Positions 1-9,949 of a DNA stretch of 64,000 nucleotides are shown piece after piece. The notes beneath the pieces are model-generated. The model saw only the letters and a list, made by a program, of their open reading frames with translations, did not search any database and was not told where the DNA came from. The stretch comes from Geosiphon pyriformis (taxonomy: Eukaryota; Glomeromycota; Glomeromycetes; Archaeosporales; Geosiphonaceae), in NCBI GenBank assembly GCA_016748015.1, contig JAAOMT010000439.1, positions 838,719 through 902,718 of the forward strand, in the 5' to 3' direction. The position numbers were made by a program, and so were the translations under genes. Each line of letters opens with the position of its first letter. Positions within the stretch are counted from its first letter, which is position 1.

Positions 1-1
1 T

Positions 2-3000
2 TTAAACATCTATATATATGAAGATATCTCAAAAATAATTTCTCGTGTAGAAAAACACCTTACAAATACTAGGCAAAGTTCCACAGATCTCTTCGACTCT
101 ATAAAAGTAAATCAAACCTCATCCAATTCAGTTTTTGTGCTTGGTTTTTTCTATCAATTTGGAATTGAGATTGATATCAACTTTGAGCAGGCTTTTTTAA
201 AATATCAGAAAAGCGCTTCTCAAGAAAACCCCTTAGGACAATTTTTCCTCGGAAAATGTTATAACGAAGGTATCGGCACTGAAAGAAATAATGAAAAAGC
301 ATTTGAATGGTATAAAAAAGCAGCGGAAAAAGGACATTTAATCGCACAATATAATCTTGGACTTTGCTATAATCATGGAGAAGGCGTAACCCAAGATCAT
401 GCAAAAGCAGTTGAATGGTATAAAAAAGCAGCAGAAAAAGAACATTCAGGTGCACAGTATAACCTTGGACTTTGCTATTATTATGAGAAAGGAGTAACCA
501 AAGATCTTGCAAAAGCAGTTGAATGGTATACTGAAGCAGCGAAAAAAGGACATTTAATTGCACAATATAAACTTGGACTTTGTTATTATTATGAGAAAGG
601 GGCAACCAAAGATCTTGCAAAAGCAGTTGAATGGTATAAAAAAGCAGCGGAAAAAGAACATTCAGGTGCACAGGTTAAACTTGCTTCTTGCTATGAAAAT
701 GGGAAAGGAGTAACTAAAGATCCTGCAAAAGCAGCTGAATGGTATAAAAAAGCAGCAGAAAAAGGAGACACAGATGCGCAAAATAATCTTGGAGTTTGTT
801 ATGAAAATGGGAAAGGAGTAACCAAAAATCTTGCAAAAGCGGTTGAATGGTATAAAAAAGCAGCAGAAAAAGAGCATTCAAGTGCACAGTATAACCTTGG
901 AATTTGCTATTATAATGGGGAAGGAGTGACCAAAGATCTTGCAAAAGCAGTTGAATGGTATAAAAAAGCAGCGGAAAAAGGAGACTCAAATGGACAATAT
1001 AATCTTGGAGTTTGCTATGAAAATGGGAAAGGAGTGACCAAAGAACTTGCAAAAGCAATTGAATGTTATAAAAAAGCAGCGGAAAAAGGAGACTCAGATG
1101 CACAGTATAATCTTGGAGTTTGCTATGAAAATGGGAAAGGAGTAATCCAAGATCTTTCAAAGGCAGTTGACTTTTATACAAAAGCAGCGGAAAAAGGAGA
1201 TTCAGATGGGCAGTATAATCTTGGAGTTTGCTATGAAAATGGGAAAGGAGTAACCAAAGATCTTGTAAAAGCATTTGAATGGTATAAAAAAGCAGCGGAA
1301 AAAGGAGACTCAGATGCACAGTATAATCTTGGAGTTTGCTATGAAAATGGGAAAGGAGTAACCCAAGATCATGCAAAAGCAGTTGAATGGTACACTAAAG
1401 CAGCAGAAAAAGAACATTTAATTGCACAGTATAACCTTGGACTTTGTTATTATTATGAGAAAGGAGTAACGAAAGACTTTGCAAAAGCAGTTGAATGGTA
1501 TAAAAAAGCAGCGGAAAAAGAACATTTAATTGCACAATATAACCTTGGACTTTGTTATTATTATGAGAAAGGAGTAACGAAAGACTTTGCAAAAGCAGTT
1601 GAATGGTATAAAAAAGCAGCGGAAAAAGAACATTTAATTGCACAATATAACCTTGGACTTTGTTATTATTATGAGAAAGGAGTAACGAAAGACTTTGCAA
1701 AAGCAGTTGAATGGTATAAAAAAGCAGCGGAAAAAGAACATTTAATTGCACAATATAACCTTGGACTTTGTTATTATTATGAGAAAGGAGTAACGAAAGA
1801 CTTTGCAAAAGCAGTTGAATGGTATAAAAAAGCAGCGGAAAAAGAACATTTAATTGCACAATATAACCTTGGACTTTGTTATTATTATGAGAAAGGAGTA
1901 ACGAAAGACTTTGCAAAAGCAGTTGAATGGTATAAAAAAGCAGCGGAAAAAGAACATTTAGGTGCACAGTTTAAACTTGCTTCTTGCTACAAAGATGGGG
2001 AAGGAGTAACGAAAGATCTTGCAAAAGCAGTTGAATGGTATAAAAAAGCAGCGGAAAAAGGAGACTTAAATGCGCAAAATAATCTTGGAGTTTGTTATGA
2101 AAATGGAAAAGGAGTAACCAAAGATCTTGGAAAAGCAGTTGAATGGTATAAAAAAGCAGCGGAAAGAGGAGACTCAGATGCACAGTATAATCTTGGAGTT
2201 TGCTATGAAAATGGAAAAGGAGTAACCAAAAATCTTGTAAAAGCAGTTGAATGGTATAAAGAAGCAGCCGAAAAAGGAGATTCAGACGCGCAAAATAATC
2301 TTGGAGTTTGTTATTATCATGGGGAAGGAGTAACCAAAGATCTTGTAAAAGCAGTCGAATGGTATAAAAAAGCAGCGGAAAAAGGATTTTCAAATGCACA
2401 GTATAACCTTGGAGCTTGCTATTATCATGGGGAAGGGGTAACCAAAGATCTTGCAAAAGCGGTTGAATGGTATAAAAAAGCAGCAGAAAAAGAGCATTCA
2501 GGTGCACAATATAACCTTGGGTTTTGCTATTATTATGAGAAAGGAGTAACAAAGGATTTTGCAAAAGCAGTTGAATGGTATACTAAAGCAGCAGAAAAAG
2601 GACATTTAATTGCACAATATAAACTTGGACTTTGTTATTACTATGAGAAAGGAGTAACTAAAAATTTTACAAAAGCGGTTGAATGGTACAAAAAAGCAGC
2701 AGAAAAAGAACATTCAGGCGCACAGTTTAAACTTGCTTCATGCTATAAAAATGGGGATGGAGTAACTGAAGATCTCAAGAATGCAGCTTTATGGTATACT
2801 AAAGCTGCGGAAAATGGACATTTAGACGCGCAAAATAATCTTCGAGTTTGTTATGAAAAGGGGGAAGGAGTAACCAAAGATCTTGCAAAAGTATTTGAAT
2901 GGTATAAAAAAGCAGCAGAAAAAGGAGACACAGATGCGCAAAATAATCTTGGAATTTGTTATGAAAATGGGAAAGGAGTAACCAAAGATCTTGTAAAAGC

Positions 3001-4600
3001 AGTTGAATGGTATAAAAAAGCTGCAGAAAAAGGACATTTAAGTGCACAATATAATCTTGCAATTTGCTATCAATATGGAGATGGAGTAACCAAAAATATT
3101 ACCAAAGCAGTTGAATGGTATAAAAAAGCGGCGGAAAAAGGAGACTTAAATGCACAGTATGATCTTGGACTTTTCTATGAAAATGGGGAAGGAGTAACCC
3201 AAGATCTTACAAAAGCAGTTAAATGGTATAAAAAAGCAGCGAAAAAAGAGCATTCGAATGCACAGTATAAACTTGGAGTTTGCTATGAAGATGGAAAAGG
3301 AGTAACCAAAGATTCTGCAAAAGCAGTTGAATGGTATAAAAAAGTTGCGGAAAAAGGAGACTCAGAGGCGCAAAATAATCTTGGAGTTTGTTATGAAAAT
3401 GGGAAAGGAGTAACCAATGATCTTGCAAAAGCAGTTGAATGGTATACTAAAGCAGCGAAAAAAGAAAATTCAAGTGCACAGTATAATCTTGGAGTTTGCT
3501 ATGAAAATGGGAAAGGAGTAACCAAAGATCTTGCAAAAGCAGTTGAATGGTATACTAAAGCAGCGAAAAAAGGAGACTCAGATGCATACTATAATCTTGG
3601 AGTTTGTTATGAAAATGGGAAAGGAGTAAGTAAAGATTTTGCAAAAGCAGTTGAATGGTATAAAAAAGCAGCCGAAAAAGGAGACTCAGATGCGCAAAAT
3701 AATCTTGGAGTTTGCTATGAAAATGGGAAAGGAGGAACCAAAGATCTTTCAAAGGCAGTTGACTTGTATACAAAAGCAGCGGGAAATGGAAATTTAGACG
3801 CACAGTTTAATCTTGCATTTTGCTATAGAAATGGAATTGGAGTAATCCAAGATCTTGCAAAAGCTGTTGAATGGTATAAAAAAGCAGCGGGAAAAGAACA
3901 TTTAGGTGCACAATATAATCTTGGACTCTGTTATTACCAAGGGAGTGGAGTAACCAAAGATATTGCAAAAGCAGTTGAATGGTATACTAAAGCAGCGGAA
4001 AAAGAACATTCAGGTGCACAATATAATCTTGCGCTCTGTTATTACCAAGGGAGTAAAATAACCAAAGATCTTGCAAAAATAAATAAAAGGTGTAGCAAAT
4101 CAGCAGAAAATGAAAAATCAAATGCACAATCTACTCTTGGAGTTTGTTATAAAAATGGGGATATAGTAACTAAAGATCTCAAAAAAGCATTTGAATGGTA
4201 TACTAAAGCTGCGAAAAATGGACATATAGATGCACAGTTTAAACTCGCTATTTGCTATACAAATGGGGATGGAGTAACCAAAGATCTTGCGAAAGCAGTT
4301 GAATGGTATACTAAAGCCGCAGAAAACGGAAATTTAGATGCTCAAAATAAACTTGGAACTTGCTATAAAAAGGGGTATGGAGTAACGAAAAATCCCATGA
4401 ATGCAGTTGAATGGTATATTAAAGCTGCGAAAAATGGACATTTAGATGCGCAAAATAATCTTGGAGTTTGCTATACAAATGGGGACGGAGTGAAGAAAGA
4501 TCTCGCCAAAGCAGTTGAATGGTATAAAAAAGCAACGGAAAACGGACATTCAGGTGCACGGTTTAACCTTGCTTCTTGCTATTACCATGGGAGTGAGTAA
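2..4600 (+). CDS. Sel1-repeat protein, 5' end outside window
   Basis: The frame is open from base 2 to the TAA at 4598-4600, and the codon at 137 is GTG inside an open frame, so the true start lies left of the window. The visible part is about 1,530 residues. After a short non-repeat stretch it consists almost entirely of 36-residue Sel1-like repeats (consensus features: KAVEWYKKAAEKG, A-Q-NLG-CY, G-GV-KD). The Trp-Tyr codons recur at an exact 108-bp spacing from about 305 to 4517, which is 39 periods, so about 41 repeats with no indel. Sel1 repeats form stacked alpha-helical pairs that act as protein-binding scaffolds. In Glomeromycotina such arrays often follow a protein-kinase domain, and the N-terminal residues here resemble such a linker, but no kinase is visible, so that is inference. 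Antisense open frames across the array are compositional shadows. Confidence 0.93.
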   Translation, partial: LNIYIYEDISKIISRVEKHLTNTRQSSTDLFDSIKVNQTSSNSVFVLGFFYQFGIEIDINFEQAFLKYQKSASQENPLGQFFLGKCYNEGIGTERNNEKAFEWYKKAAEKGHLIAQYNLGLCYNHGEGVTQDHAKAVEWYKKAAEKEHSGAQYNLGLCYYYEKGVTKDLAKAVEWYTEAAKKGHLIAQYKLGLCYYYEKGATKDLAKAVEWYKKAAEKEHSGAQVKLASCYENGKGVTKDPAKAAEWYKKAAEKGDTDAQNNLGVCYENGKGVTKNLAKAVEWYKKAAEKEHSSAQYNLGICYYNGEGVTKDLAKAVEWYKKAAEKGDSNGQYNLGVCYENGKGVTKELAKAIECYKKAAEKGDSDAQYNLGVCYENGKGVIQDLSKAVDFYTKAAEKGDSDGQYNLGVCYENGKGVTKDLVKAFEWYKKAAEKGDSDAQYNLGVCYENGKGVTQDHAKAVEWYTKAAEKEHLIAQYNLGLCYYYEKGVTKDFAKAVEWYKKAAEKEHLIAQYNLGLCYYYEKGVTKDFAKAVEWYKKAAEKEHLIAQYNLGLCYYYEKGVTKDFAKAVEWYKKAAEKEHLIAQYNLGLCYYYEKGVTKDFAKAVEWYKKAAEKEHLIAQYNLGLCYYYEKGVTKDFAKAVEWYKKAAEKEHLGAQFKLASCYKDGEGVTKDLAKAVEWYKKAAEKGDLNAQNNLGVCYENGKGVTKDLGKAVEWYKKAAERGDSDAQYNLGVCYENGKGVTKNLVKAVEWYKEAAEKGDSDAQNNLGVCYYHGEGVTKDLVKAVEWYKKAAEKGFSNAQYNLGACYYHGEGVTKDLAKAVEWYKKAAEKEHSGAQYNLGFCYYYEKGVTKDFAKAVEWYTKAAEKGHLIAQYKLGLCYYYEKGVTKNFTKAVEWYKKAAEKEHSGAQFKLASCYKNGDGVTEDLKNAALWYTKAAENGHLDAQNNLRVCYEKGEGVTKDLAKVFEWYKKAAEKGDTDAQNNLGICYENGKGVTKDLVKAVEWYKKAAEKGHLSAQYNLAICYQYGDGVTKNITKAVEWYKKAAEKGDLNAQYDLGLFYENGEGVTQDLTKAVKWYKKAAKKEHSNAQYKLGVCYEDGKGVTKDSAKAVEWYKKVAEKGDSEAQNNLGVCYENGKGVTNDLAKAVEWYTKAAKKENSSAQYNLGVCYENGKGVTKDLAKAVEWYTKAAKKGDSDAYYNLGVCYENGKGVSKDFAKAVEWYKKAAEKGDSDAQNNLGVCYENGKGGTKDLSKAVDLYTKAAGNGNLDAQFNLAFCYRNGIGVIQDLAKAVEWYKKAAGKEHLGAQYNLGLCYYQGSGVTKDIAKAVEWYTKAAEKEHSGAQYNLALCYYQGSKITKDLAKINKRCSKSAENEKSNAQSTLGVCYKNGDIVTKDLKKAFEWYTKAAKNGHIDAQFKLAICYTNGDGVTKDLAKAVEWYTKAAENGNLDAQNKLGTCYKKGYGVTKNPMNAVEWYIKAAKNGHLDAQNNLGVCYTNGDGVKKDLAKAVEWYKKATENGHSGARFNLASCYYHGSE
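1409..1948 (+). repeat. five near-identical 108-bp Sel1 units
   Basis: Five tandem 108-bp units begin at about 1409, 1517, 1625, 1733 and 1841. The last four look base-for-base identical; the first differs at one visible base (cagtataa versus caatataa). All other units in the gene differ from each other at many sites, so this block is a recent in-frame expansion by slippage or unequal exchange. It adds whole 36-residue repeats without disturbing the frame. Collapse or expansion during assembly is a possible artefact. Confidence 0.92.
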
Positions 4601-5373
4601 GCAAAAAATCTTGCAAGGCAAAGGAATGCATAAAAAAGAAAAACGATCATATTACATATTAATTTTTATACATATTATTAAAATATTTTGCCATTACTGT
4701 TAATTAAATATTATTAAAGTATCATTTCAACACTTATTTAAAACAAATTTTAACAAATTATTTGAAATAAAAATTTTAAAAATGTTATTTGATGATTTAT
4801 TTAATTATTATAATTATATAGTAATAATTTTTTTATTTTTTAAAATTAGTTATCAACTTCGATCAACCTGTTAATTTAATTGTTGAAATAATTATTTAAG
4901 GGCAATTAATTTTTTTAAACATAATAAAAAATAAAAATATCAAATAAAATATTCATTAATTCCTAATTAAAATCCATATTTTAAATATATATTTATTTAC
5001 TTTTAGGATTTACACAACAATTATTTTATTTATAACTACTTTAAAATTGAAAAAAAAGTTTTTCAAAAATAATGTAATATTATAAATAGTTAGTAATTTG
5101 AAAGATCAACTTTTTCGAAAAAGATTTATTTAAAAAAAGCTAAAAAGTTTTATATGTTATAAATGATTAGTTGAATTAAAATCCATAAATTGGTTTACAT
5201 AAATACTTAAATTAAATAATGCTTAGAGAAAGTTTCTTGATATATATATATATATATATATATAGTATTCTGTTTTTTTTTAATCTTATTTTTCAAAACA
5301 TATATTTACTTTTAAAATTGAAATCAATCTTGATATTAATAATTTAAATAAAAGATATTTGGACAAATTTAAG
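4601..5373. other. AT-rich intergenic, convergent 3' ends
   Basis: This gap lies between the 3' ends of the Sel1-repeat gene (+) and the methyltransferase gene (-), so it holds both 3' UTRs. It is AT-rich, with no coding signal. A pure (TA)n microsatellite occupies 5240-5264. No terminator structure can be singled out. Confidence 0.7.
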
Positions 5374-6499
5374 TTAAAAGATAGGTTCAAGTTTTTTTCT
5401 TCCAAAAACTCTATATTGGTTGAGGAGAGTAACACTTTGATTAGCCTCAATTTCCATTACTTCAACAAAAGCATTATAATGTTCTGCTGAAATATTCATA
5501 TAATCCCTCAAAAACGGAGCGCCAGATCGTAGTCCATTAACAACAAATCGCAAGCTCTAAGAAGAGAAATTCAATTACTGTATAAGAATTATTTTTCAAA
5601 TATATGAAATTTTTCTTACCTCTTGCCCTATTTTTCCACCCTTTTCTCCAAGGCGAATTGTAATTGCTTTTTTCTTTATTTCAGAAAATCCATTTGTGCT
5701 TTCGAAAATCGCTGGCAACTCTTGACCGATATTTGGATTGAGTCCTATCGATCTCATCATATCAACTACTATGTATTTTCGAAAGAGCAACTGCTTATTT
5801 TCAAACAATCAGGTATCAAAAAAAATAGCCTCATCTTTGTTTTTACACTTACAGCTTTTCCCAATACGCTGGGTAACATCTCCTTCGCTTGGCCACTCCG
5901 CATCGGTTTCAATAAATTCAATCCAACCACCTGGACGAGTGACGCGCAACAATTCCTGTATGACGTTATTTCTCCATTGTTCTTGTGTGAATCCACCGAC
6001 TAAATATCGTTGATGAATAAAATCAAAAGTTGATTTTTCCATTGGAAGTCCATCCAAAAGATTATATTGAAGGAATTCAACATTTTCAGGTATATTTGTT
6101 GTTGGGAAAACGGGAGAAATGTCGATTGCAACGAAATGGGAATTTGGATAAGTTTTTGCCATATCAAGTGTCCAAGTTCCTGGTCCACATCTTTAGAAAA
6201 TATTAATTATTTTAATAGACTATTCGACAGTAAAAAAAAAATTTGAAAATTTACCCTATTTCCAAAACAGAAGCACCCTTCCTTAAAATTTCATCGACAG
6301 GAGATTTAAAATTTCCTTCCCAAATTTGTTTTTGACAATGATGATACCGTTCTAATCGGTCAACCTCTGGCTCATCGTTTGCAAGTCTATACTCGGAATT
6401 TTCAAGATTATGATATCGCCTTCCATCAACTACACGATATTGAGGTCTTTGATATTCTATTCGATTTACACGTCTTAAACAGCTGCAGCATAAGCCCAT
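5374..6499 (-). CDS. SAM-dependent methyltransferase, 4 exons, 304 aa
   Basis: Exons on the minus strand are 6499-6255, 6190-5853, 5768-5620 and 5556-5374, giving 915 nt. Introns 1 and 3 have clear GT-AG ends (gtaaat...aaag; gtaaga...ttag). Intron 2 (5852-5769, donor gtaagt, acceptor catag) was chosen because it removes an in-frame TGA and keeps phase. The protein has class I methyltransferase motif I (VLEIG then CGPGTW, across intron 1), an acidic residue after strand 2 (VAIDISP), motif DGLPMEKSTFDFIHQR, and the post-motif LLRVTRPGGWIEFIE. These features bind S-adenosylmethionine in the Rossmann fold. The substrate is unknown. The start ATG is followed by GLCCSC, a possible myristoylation/palmitoylation site. 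The family is large in arbuscular mycorrhizal fungi. The weakest point is the intron 2 acceptor. Confidence 0.88.
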
Positions 6500-7920
6500 T
6501 TCTAACTGATAGAAAAGTTAATTGGGAAATAATCAATTTTTTTTGCTTTTGAATCTTTGGCCTTTTATTTTATTTTAATAGTTTAATCGGTGAAACAAAA
6601 ATTATATTATACAGCTACAGCCATTTAGAATTCTCCAGGTGTGTTTGCAGGTTTTTTTTATCAATGCTATGCAGTACACTTAGTAAAGTTTAATTTGCAC
6701 AACGGTATAAAATTTAGGTTAGGTCTTGTGTTAGGTTGCTCTCAAACATATTTCATAATATAATATTCAAGATCAGGAATATCTCATATCTACTATTGAA
6801 TGAAAAATTCAAGATTTTTCATAATCATAATATTATCCTCCATTGATAATTTAAACCAGTCGCAAAGTTGAATGTAACACATATATCCGATGCATTCTTT
6901 TGAGCTTGCCTCTGTAAACATATGTTCAAGAAAATAACAAATATATAAAATACATTTAACATAATTGGTAAAGACCCTTTTGATCAAGTTTCTAATTCAT
7001 TAAAATATCTATTTGTTTATAAAAACATATTAATTATTCTAATTAACCAATTTTCATACCACTTTCAATCTCTTCTAATTGGGGGTGGGGGGGGGGGGTG
7101 TAAAACACTTTTGTCAGCATTTTTACAAGACAATTATTACCCTAAATAATTATAGTATAAATATTTTTAATTCAGAAATTCTTTTTAGAAAATTCTTTTA
7201 AACGATCAGATCAGCTTATCTAAGATTTAATAAACCAAACGTTTTATTTGTCTAAACATGTTATCAAATGCATCTTCTAATATATTGTTTAGCAGATTCG
7301 TATTTTAAAAAAAAATTATAAATAAATTAAACTTTAAAAATATATTGCATGACAATTTGTCCAATATTTGTTCAAATAAAACCAAATTATAAATAACTCA
7401 CAATACTGATGAAATAGAATTTTTTTTTACCATTATTAAAAACAAAAATTAATATAAATTTAAAATTATTTATAGCTAATTTTTAAAAAGATTTTCGAAC
7501 TTTTTAATCATTTTTCAAAAATAAAATAATGTTATGTTAATATAAGAATAAATTGTCTTGTTTTATTGTCAATCTTTATTTTAATCAATATTATTATAAG
7601 CAATTTTATGTTATTTTAAAAAATAGGTTAATTAAAAGAAATAATTTATTTAGAAATTATACATAAAATTTTTTATTAACTCAATTAGAAATTTAAATAA
7701 TTAGTAATTAATAAATAATCAAGACATAATTACTGTGATTGGGCTTACACGTTAAAATAAAATAAAAATAAAAAATTAATTATTAACTAAATATTTTATT
7801 AAAAAATATTTTTGATCAATCCTAAATACATTATGAATTTTAAATCAGAAATAATTGCCAATTACAAAACAATTAATAATAAAATAAAAAAGCATTGACC
7901 TCAATGCCAAGCGAATAAGC
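6500..7920. other. AT-rich intergenic upstream of methyltransferase
   Basis: This stretch includes the methyltransferase promoter. On the minus strand a TATA-like tataatata lies near 6610, about 100 bases upstream of the ATG. A 64-residue minus-strand open frame at 6793-6987 has no recognisable motif and is not called. A guanine-rich run occupies 7081-7100 (five G, T, twelve G, T, G), far out of keeping with the surrounding base composition. The rest is AT-rich with no coding signal. Confidence 0.6.
7081..7100 (+). repeat. poly-G tract
   Basis: The tract reads G5-T-G12-T-G and stands in DNA that is otherwise about four-fifths A+T. It could form G-quadruplex-like structures on the plus strand. 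A homopolymer of this length is also prone to sequencing error, so its exact length is uncertain. Confidence 0.85.
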
Positions 7921-8490
7921 ATTTTCCCATCATTAATTCTAACTTTAACCCTATCTCTCCCTATCTAATTTAGGTATGATAGGCGGAAAATTTTACTATA
8001 TTTAGCGCACAATAGGCATTGAATGTCGTATCCTTATTAAATTGCTGTAAAAAAATAAGGTTTGTTTTAGTTTGGTTTGGTTTTGTCTAACGTTTCATTT
8101 TTCGGTACGTTTTAAACCCGAGATTAACACAAAACAAAGGAAAAGCCATTTCTCAATTAGAGATATTCATTCTAACCCAATTTTGGAAATTTTCAAATTA
8201 AGAAATATCGGAATTTTTATCGTTGGTGATATTACTTTAAAAGTTGTACAAGCAATCACCTCACGAAAAATCTTATAGAAAACTTAAAACAATAAGATGC
8301 ATGTTTTTACCAATCATCAAAAAACGGGTAACGAATTTTCAATGTAATCCGCTGATTTGGCCAACATCAAAGCCCGGGCTTATCACCAAACTATTTTTGA
8401 AATTTGAAATTTATCTCAATCGATATTGGCAGCTTTTTATAAATATATTATTAATAAAAATTTGGCTAAAATTTTTATTCGACATTTGAA
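7921..8490. other. undecayed island of unknown nature
   Basis: Base composition rises here: several CpG sites remain (for example near 7990, 8011 and 8094), and there is a 10-bp palindrome agcccgggct at 8371-8380. Short plus-strand open frames (8072-8278 and 8244-8489) show no motif. The contrast with the CpG-poor flanks suggests a recently arrived repeat or a small transposon fragment, but no terminal repeats were found and the nature stays unknown. Confidence 0.35.
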
Positions 8491-9949
8491 TTTTCAATTT
8501 ATTATTATTAGATGAATTAATTTGTATAGTGTTCATAATTTTGTTTGAATTAAATCTGCAATAAAATATTAACCAATTTTTTACATTTTTATGAATATTT
8601 TAAATATATACTTTTATATTATTTAAGTCCTGTGTATAAGCAGTAAACAACGTGGTAGCTATTTAAAAACAGAAACAAAATAAAAACAGCCATTAAAACT
8701 GGAAAAATATTTTCTAAGTTTATTTGTTAATTGTCTTTAATGTATCAGATTAATTTCATTGTTGTTTTTAAGATTAAATTGTCTTTTATGACAAGAAAAA
8801 ACCAAAAAAAATATGATAATTTCATTCTTAATTCTTTTGTAAAAAAAATATACCTTTTGTTTTTTAGTTTAATTTTTTTCTGAATTTATTTGTTTTATTA
8901 ACTTTTGAATTGCTTTAAATTATTCAGTAATTACTTTATTTAGACCTTGTGTTTTTTATTCCAATTTTATTTTCTATTTTGATATTAGTATAAAAATTCC
9001 GAATATTTTTTGAATTTAAAAATAAAAAAATTCCATTTTGGTTAGCATTTTCAGAAAACCATCAAATAATTTGTTATACAATTTTACTAGCATTTTTTCA
9101 AGTAAACTAGATGACAGAAAATTCTTGAAAATATTTTCTAACAATTTGAAATTTGTAATTATTATCATATTAATTTGTAATGACAGCTTTTTTAAAGTTT
9201 TCAATAATTCTATAGGGTCTTAAAAATTTCTTTAAAATAAAAATAAAAAACTTATATTTTAGCAATCTAGAATGGTTTGGATGTTTTGAAAAATTAGAAA
9301 AATATCTGTTTTTGTAAAAGTCATGAGAGGTGTTGGTTTTTATTGTTATTAGCTAGAATTTAGGTCATAATTACTGTTAAAAACAATTAAGAATTAAAAA
9401 CAGAATTATCGATAATGCCAAAAAAAACTATTTAACAAAGTTACCAATATTATAAATTAAAAATAAACTAAAAAAATCAACATAATTTTAGTATTGCATT
9501 ACAAAAAAATTATCTTTAATTTACAAATTAATAAGTTATTATAATTAAATATACAGAACTCTGAAATTTGAATGCAAAAACAATTTCAAGCTGAAATTTA
9601 TGTATTTTAAATAGATTTTAAGTAAATTAGACAAAATTTAATTAATTCAGATTGAAATTAATTAAAGTTTAAGAACCTAAAATATTGCAATAAAAATTTG
9701 TATAAAAAAAGTTTTTTTCTTTTAAAAAATATATCTTATAATAGATATTTAGCATAATAATATTTATTTTACTTGAAATAAAAATTTTATTCACAAAAAC
9801 AAATCTTTTTGGCTCAAAATAATTAATTCGAAACAAATTCTCTTATTTACTACATTAAAACTAGTAAACTTTGCAGTTGTTTAACTACTAACTGTTAATC
9901 TATTATTTAGCTCAGAATATTAAACCCAAAATAAAATATTATTATTATT
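8491..9949. other. AT-rich stretch, no feature seen
   Basis: AT-rich DNA with short open frames on both strands (for example 9016-9223), none with a recognisable motif. It may contain the decayed 5' part of the gypsy relic that becomes recognisable from about 9.95 kb, but no LTR could be matched. Confidence 0.5.

Noticed and set aside
177-3803. Many minus-strand open frames opposite the Sel1 array
   Set aside because: They repeat with the same 108-bp period and arise because the repeat lacks antisense stops. They are Leu/Phe-rich shadows with no independent signal.
2-4600. Bacterial origin of the Sel1-repeat gene
   Set aside because: Sel1 repeats are common in bacteria, but the adjacent gene has introns and the flanks are fungal retroelements.
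5596-6162. Stop codon (TGA at 5811-5809) as a nonsense mutation in the methyltransferase
   Set aside because: A strong donor gtaagt just before it and a phase-compatible acceptor explain it as an intron.
8072-8489. Two small plus-strand open frames
   Set aside because: No motif, no start context and no homologue in the window. Kept only as part of an unexplained island.
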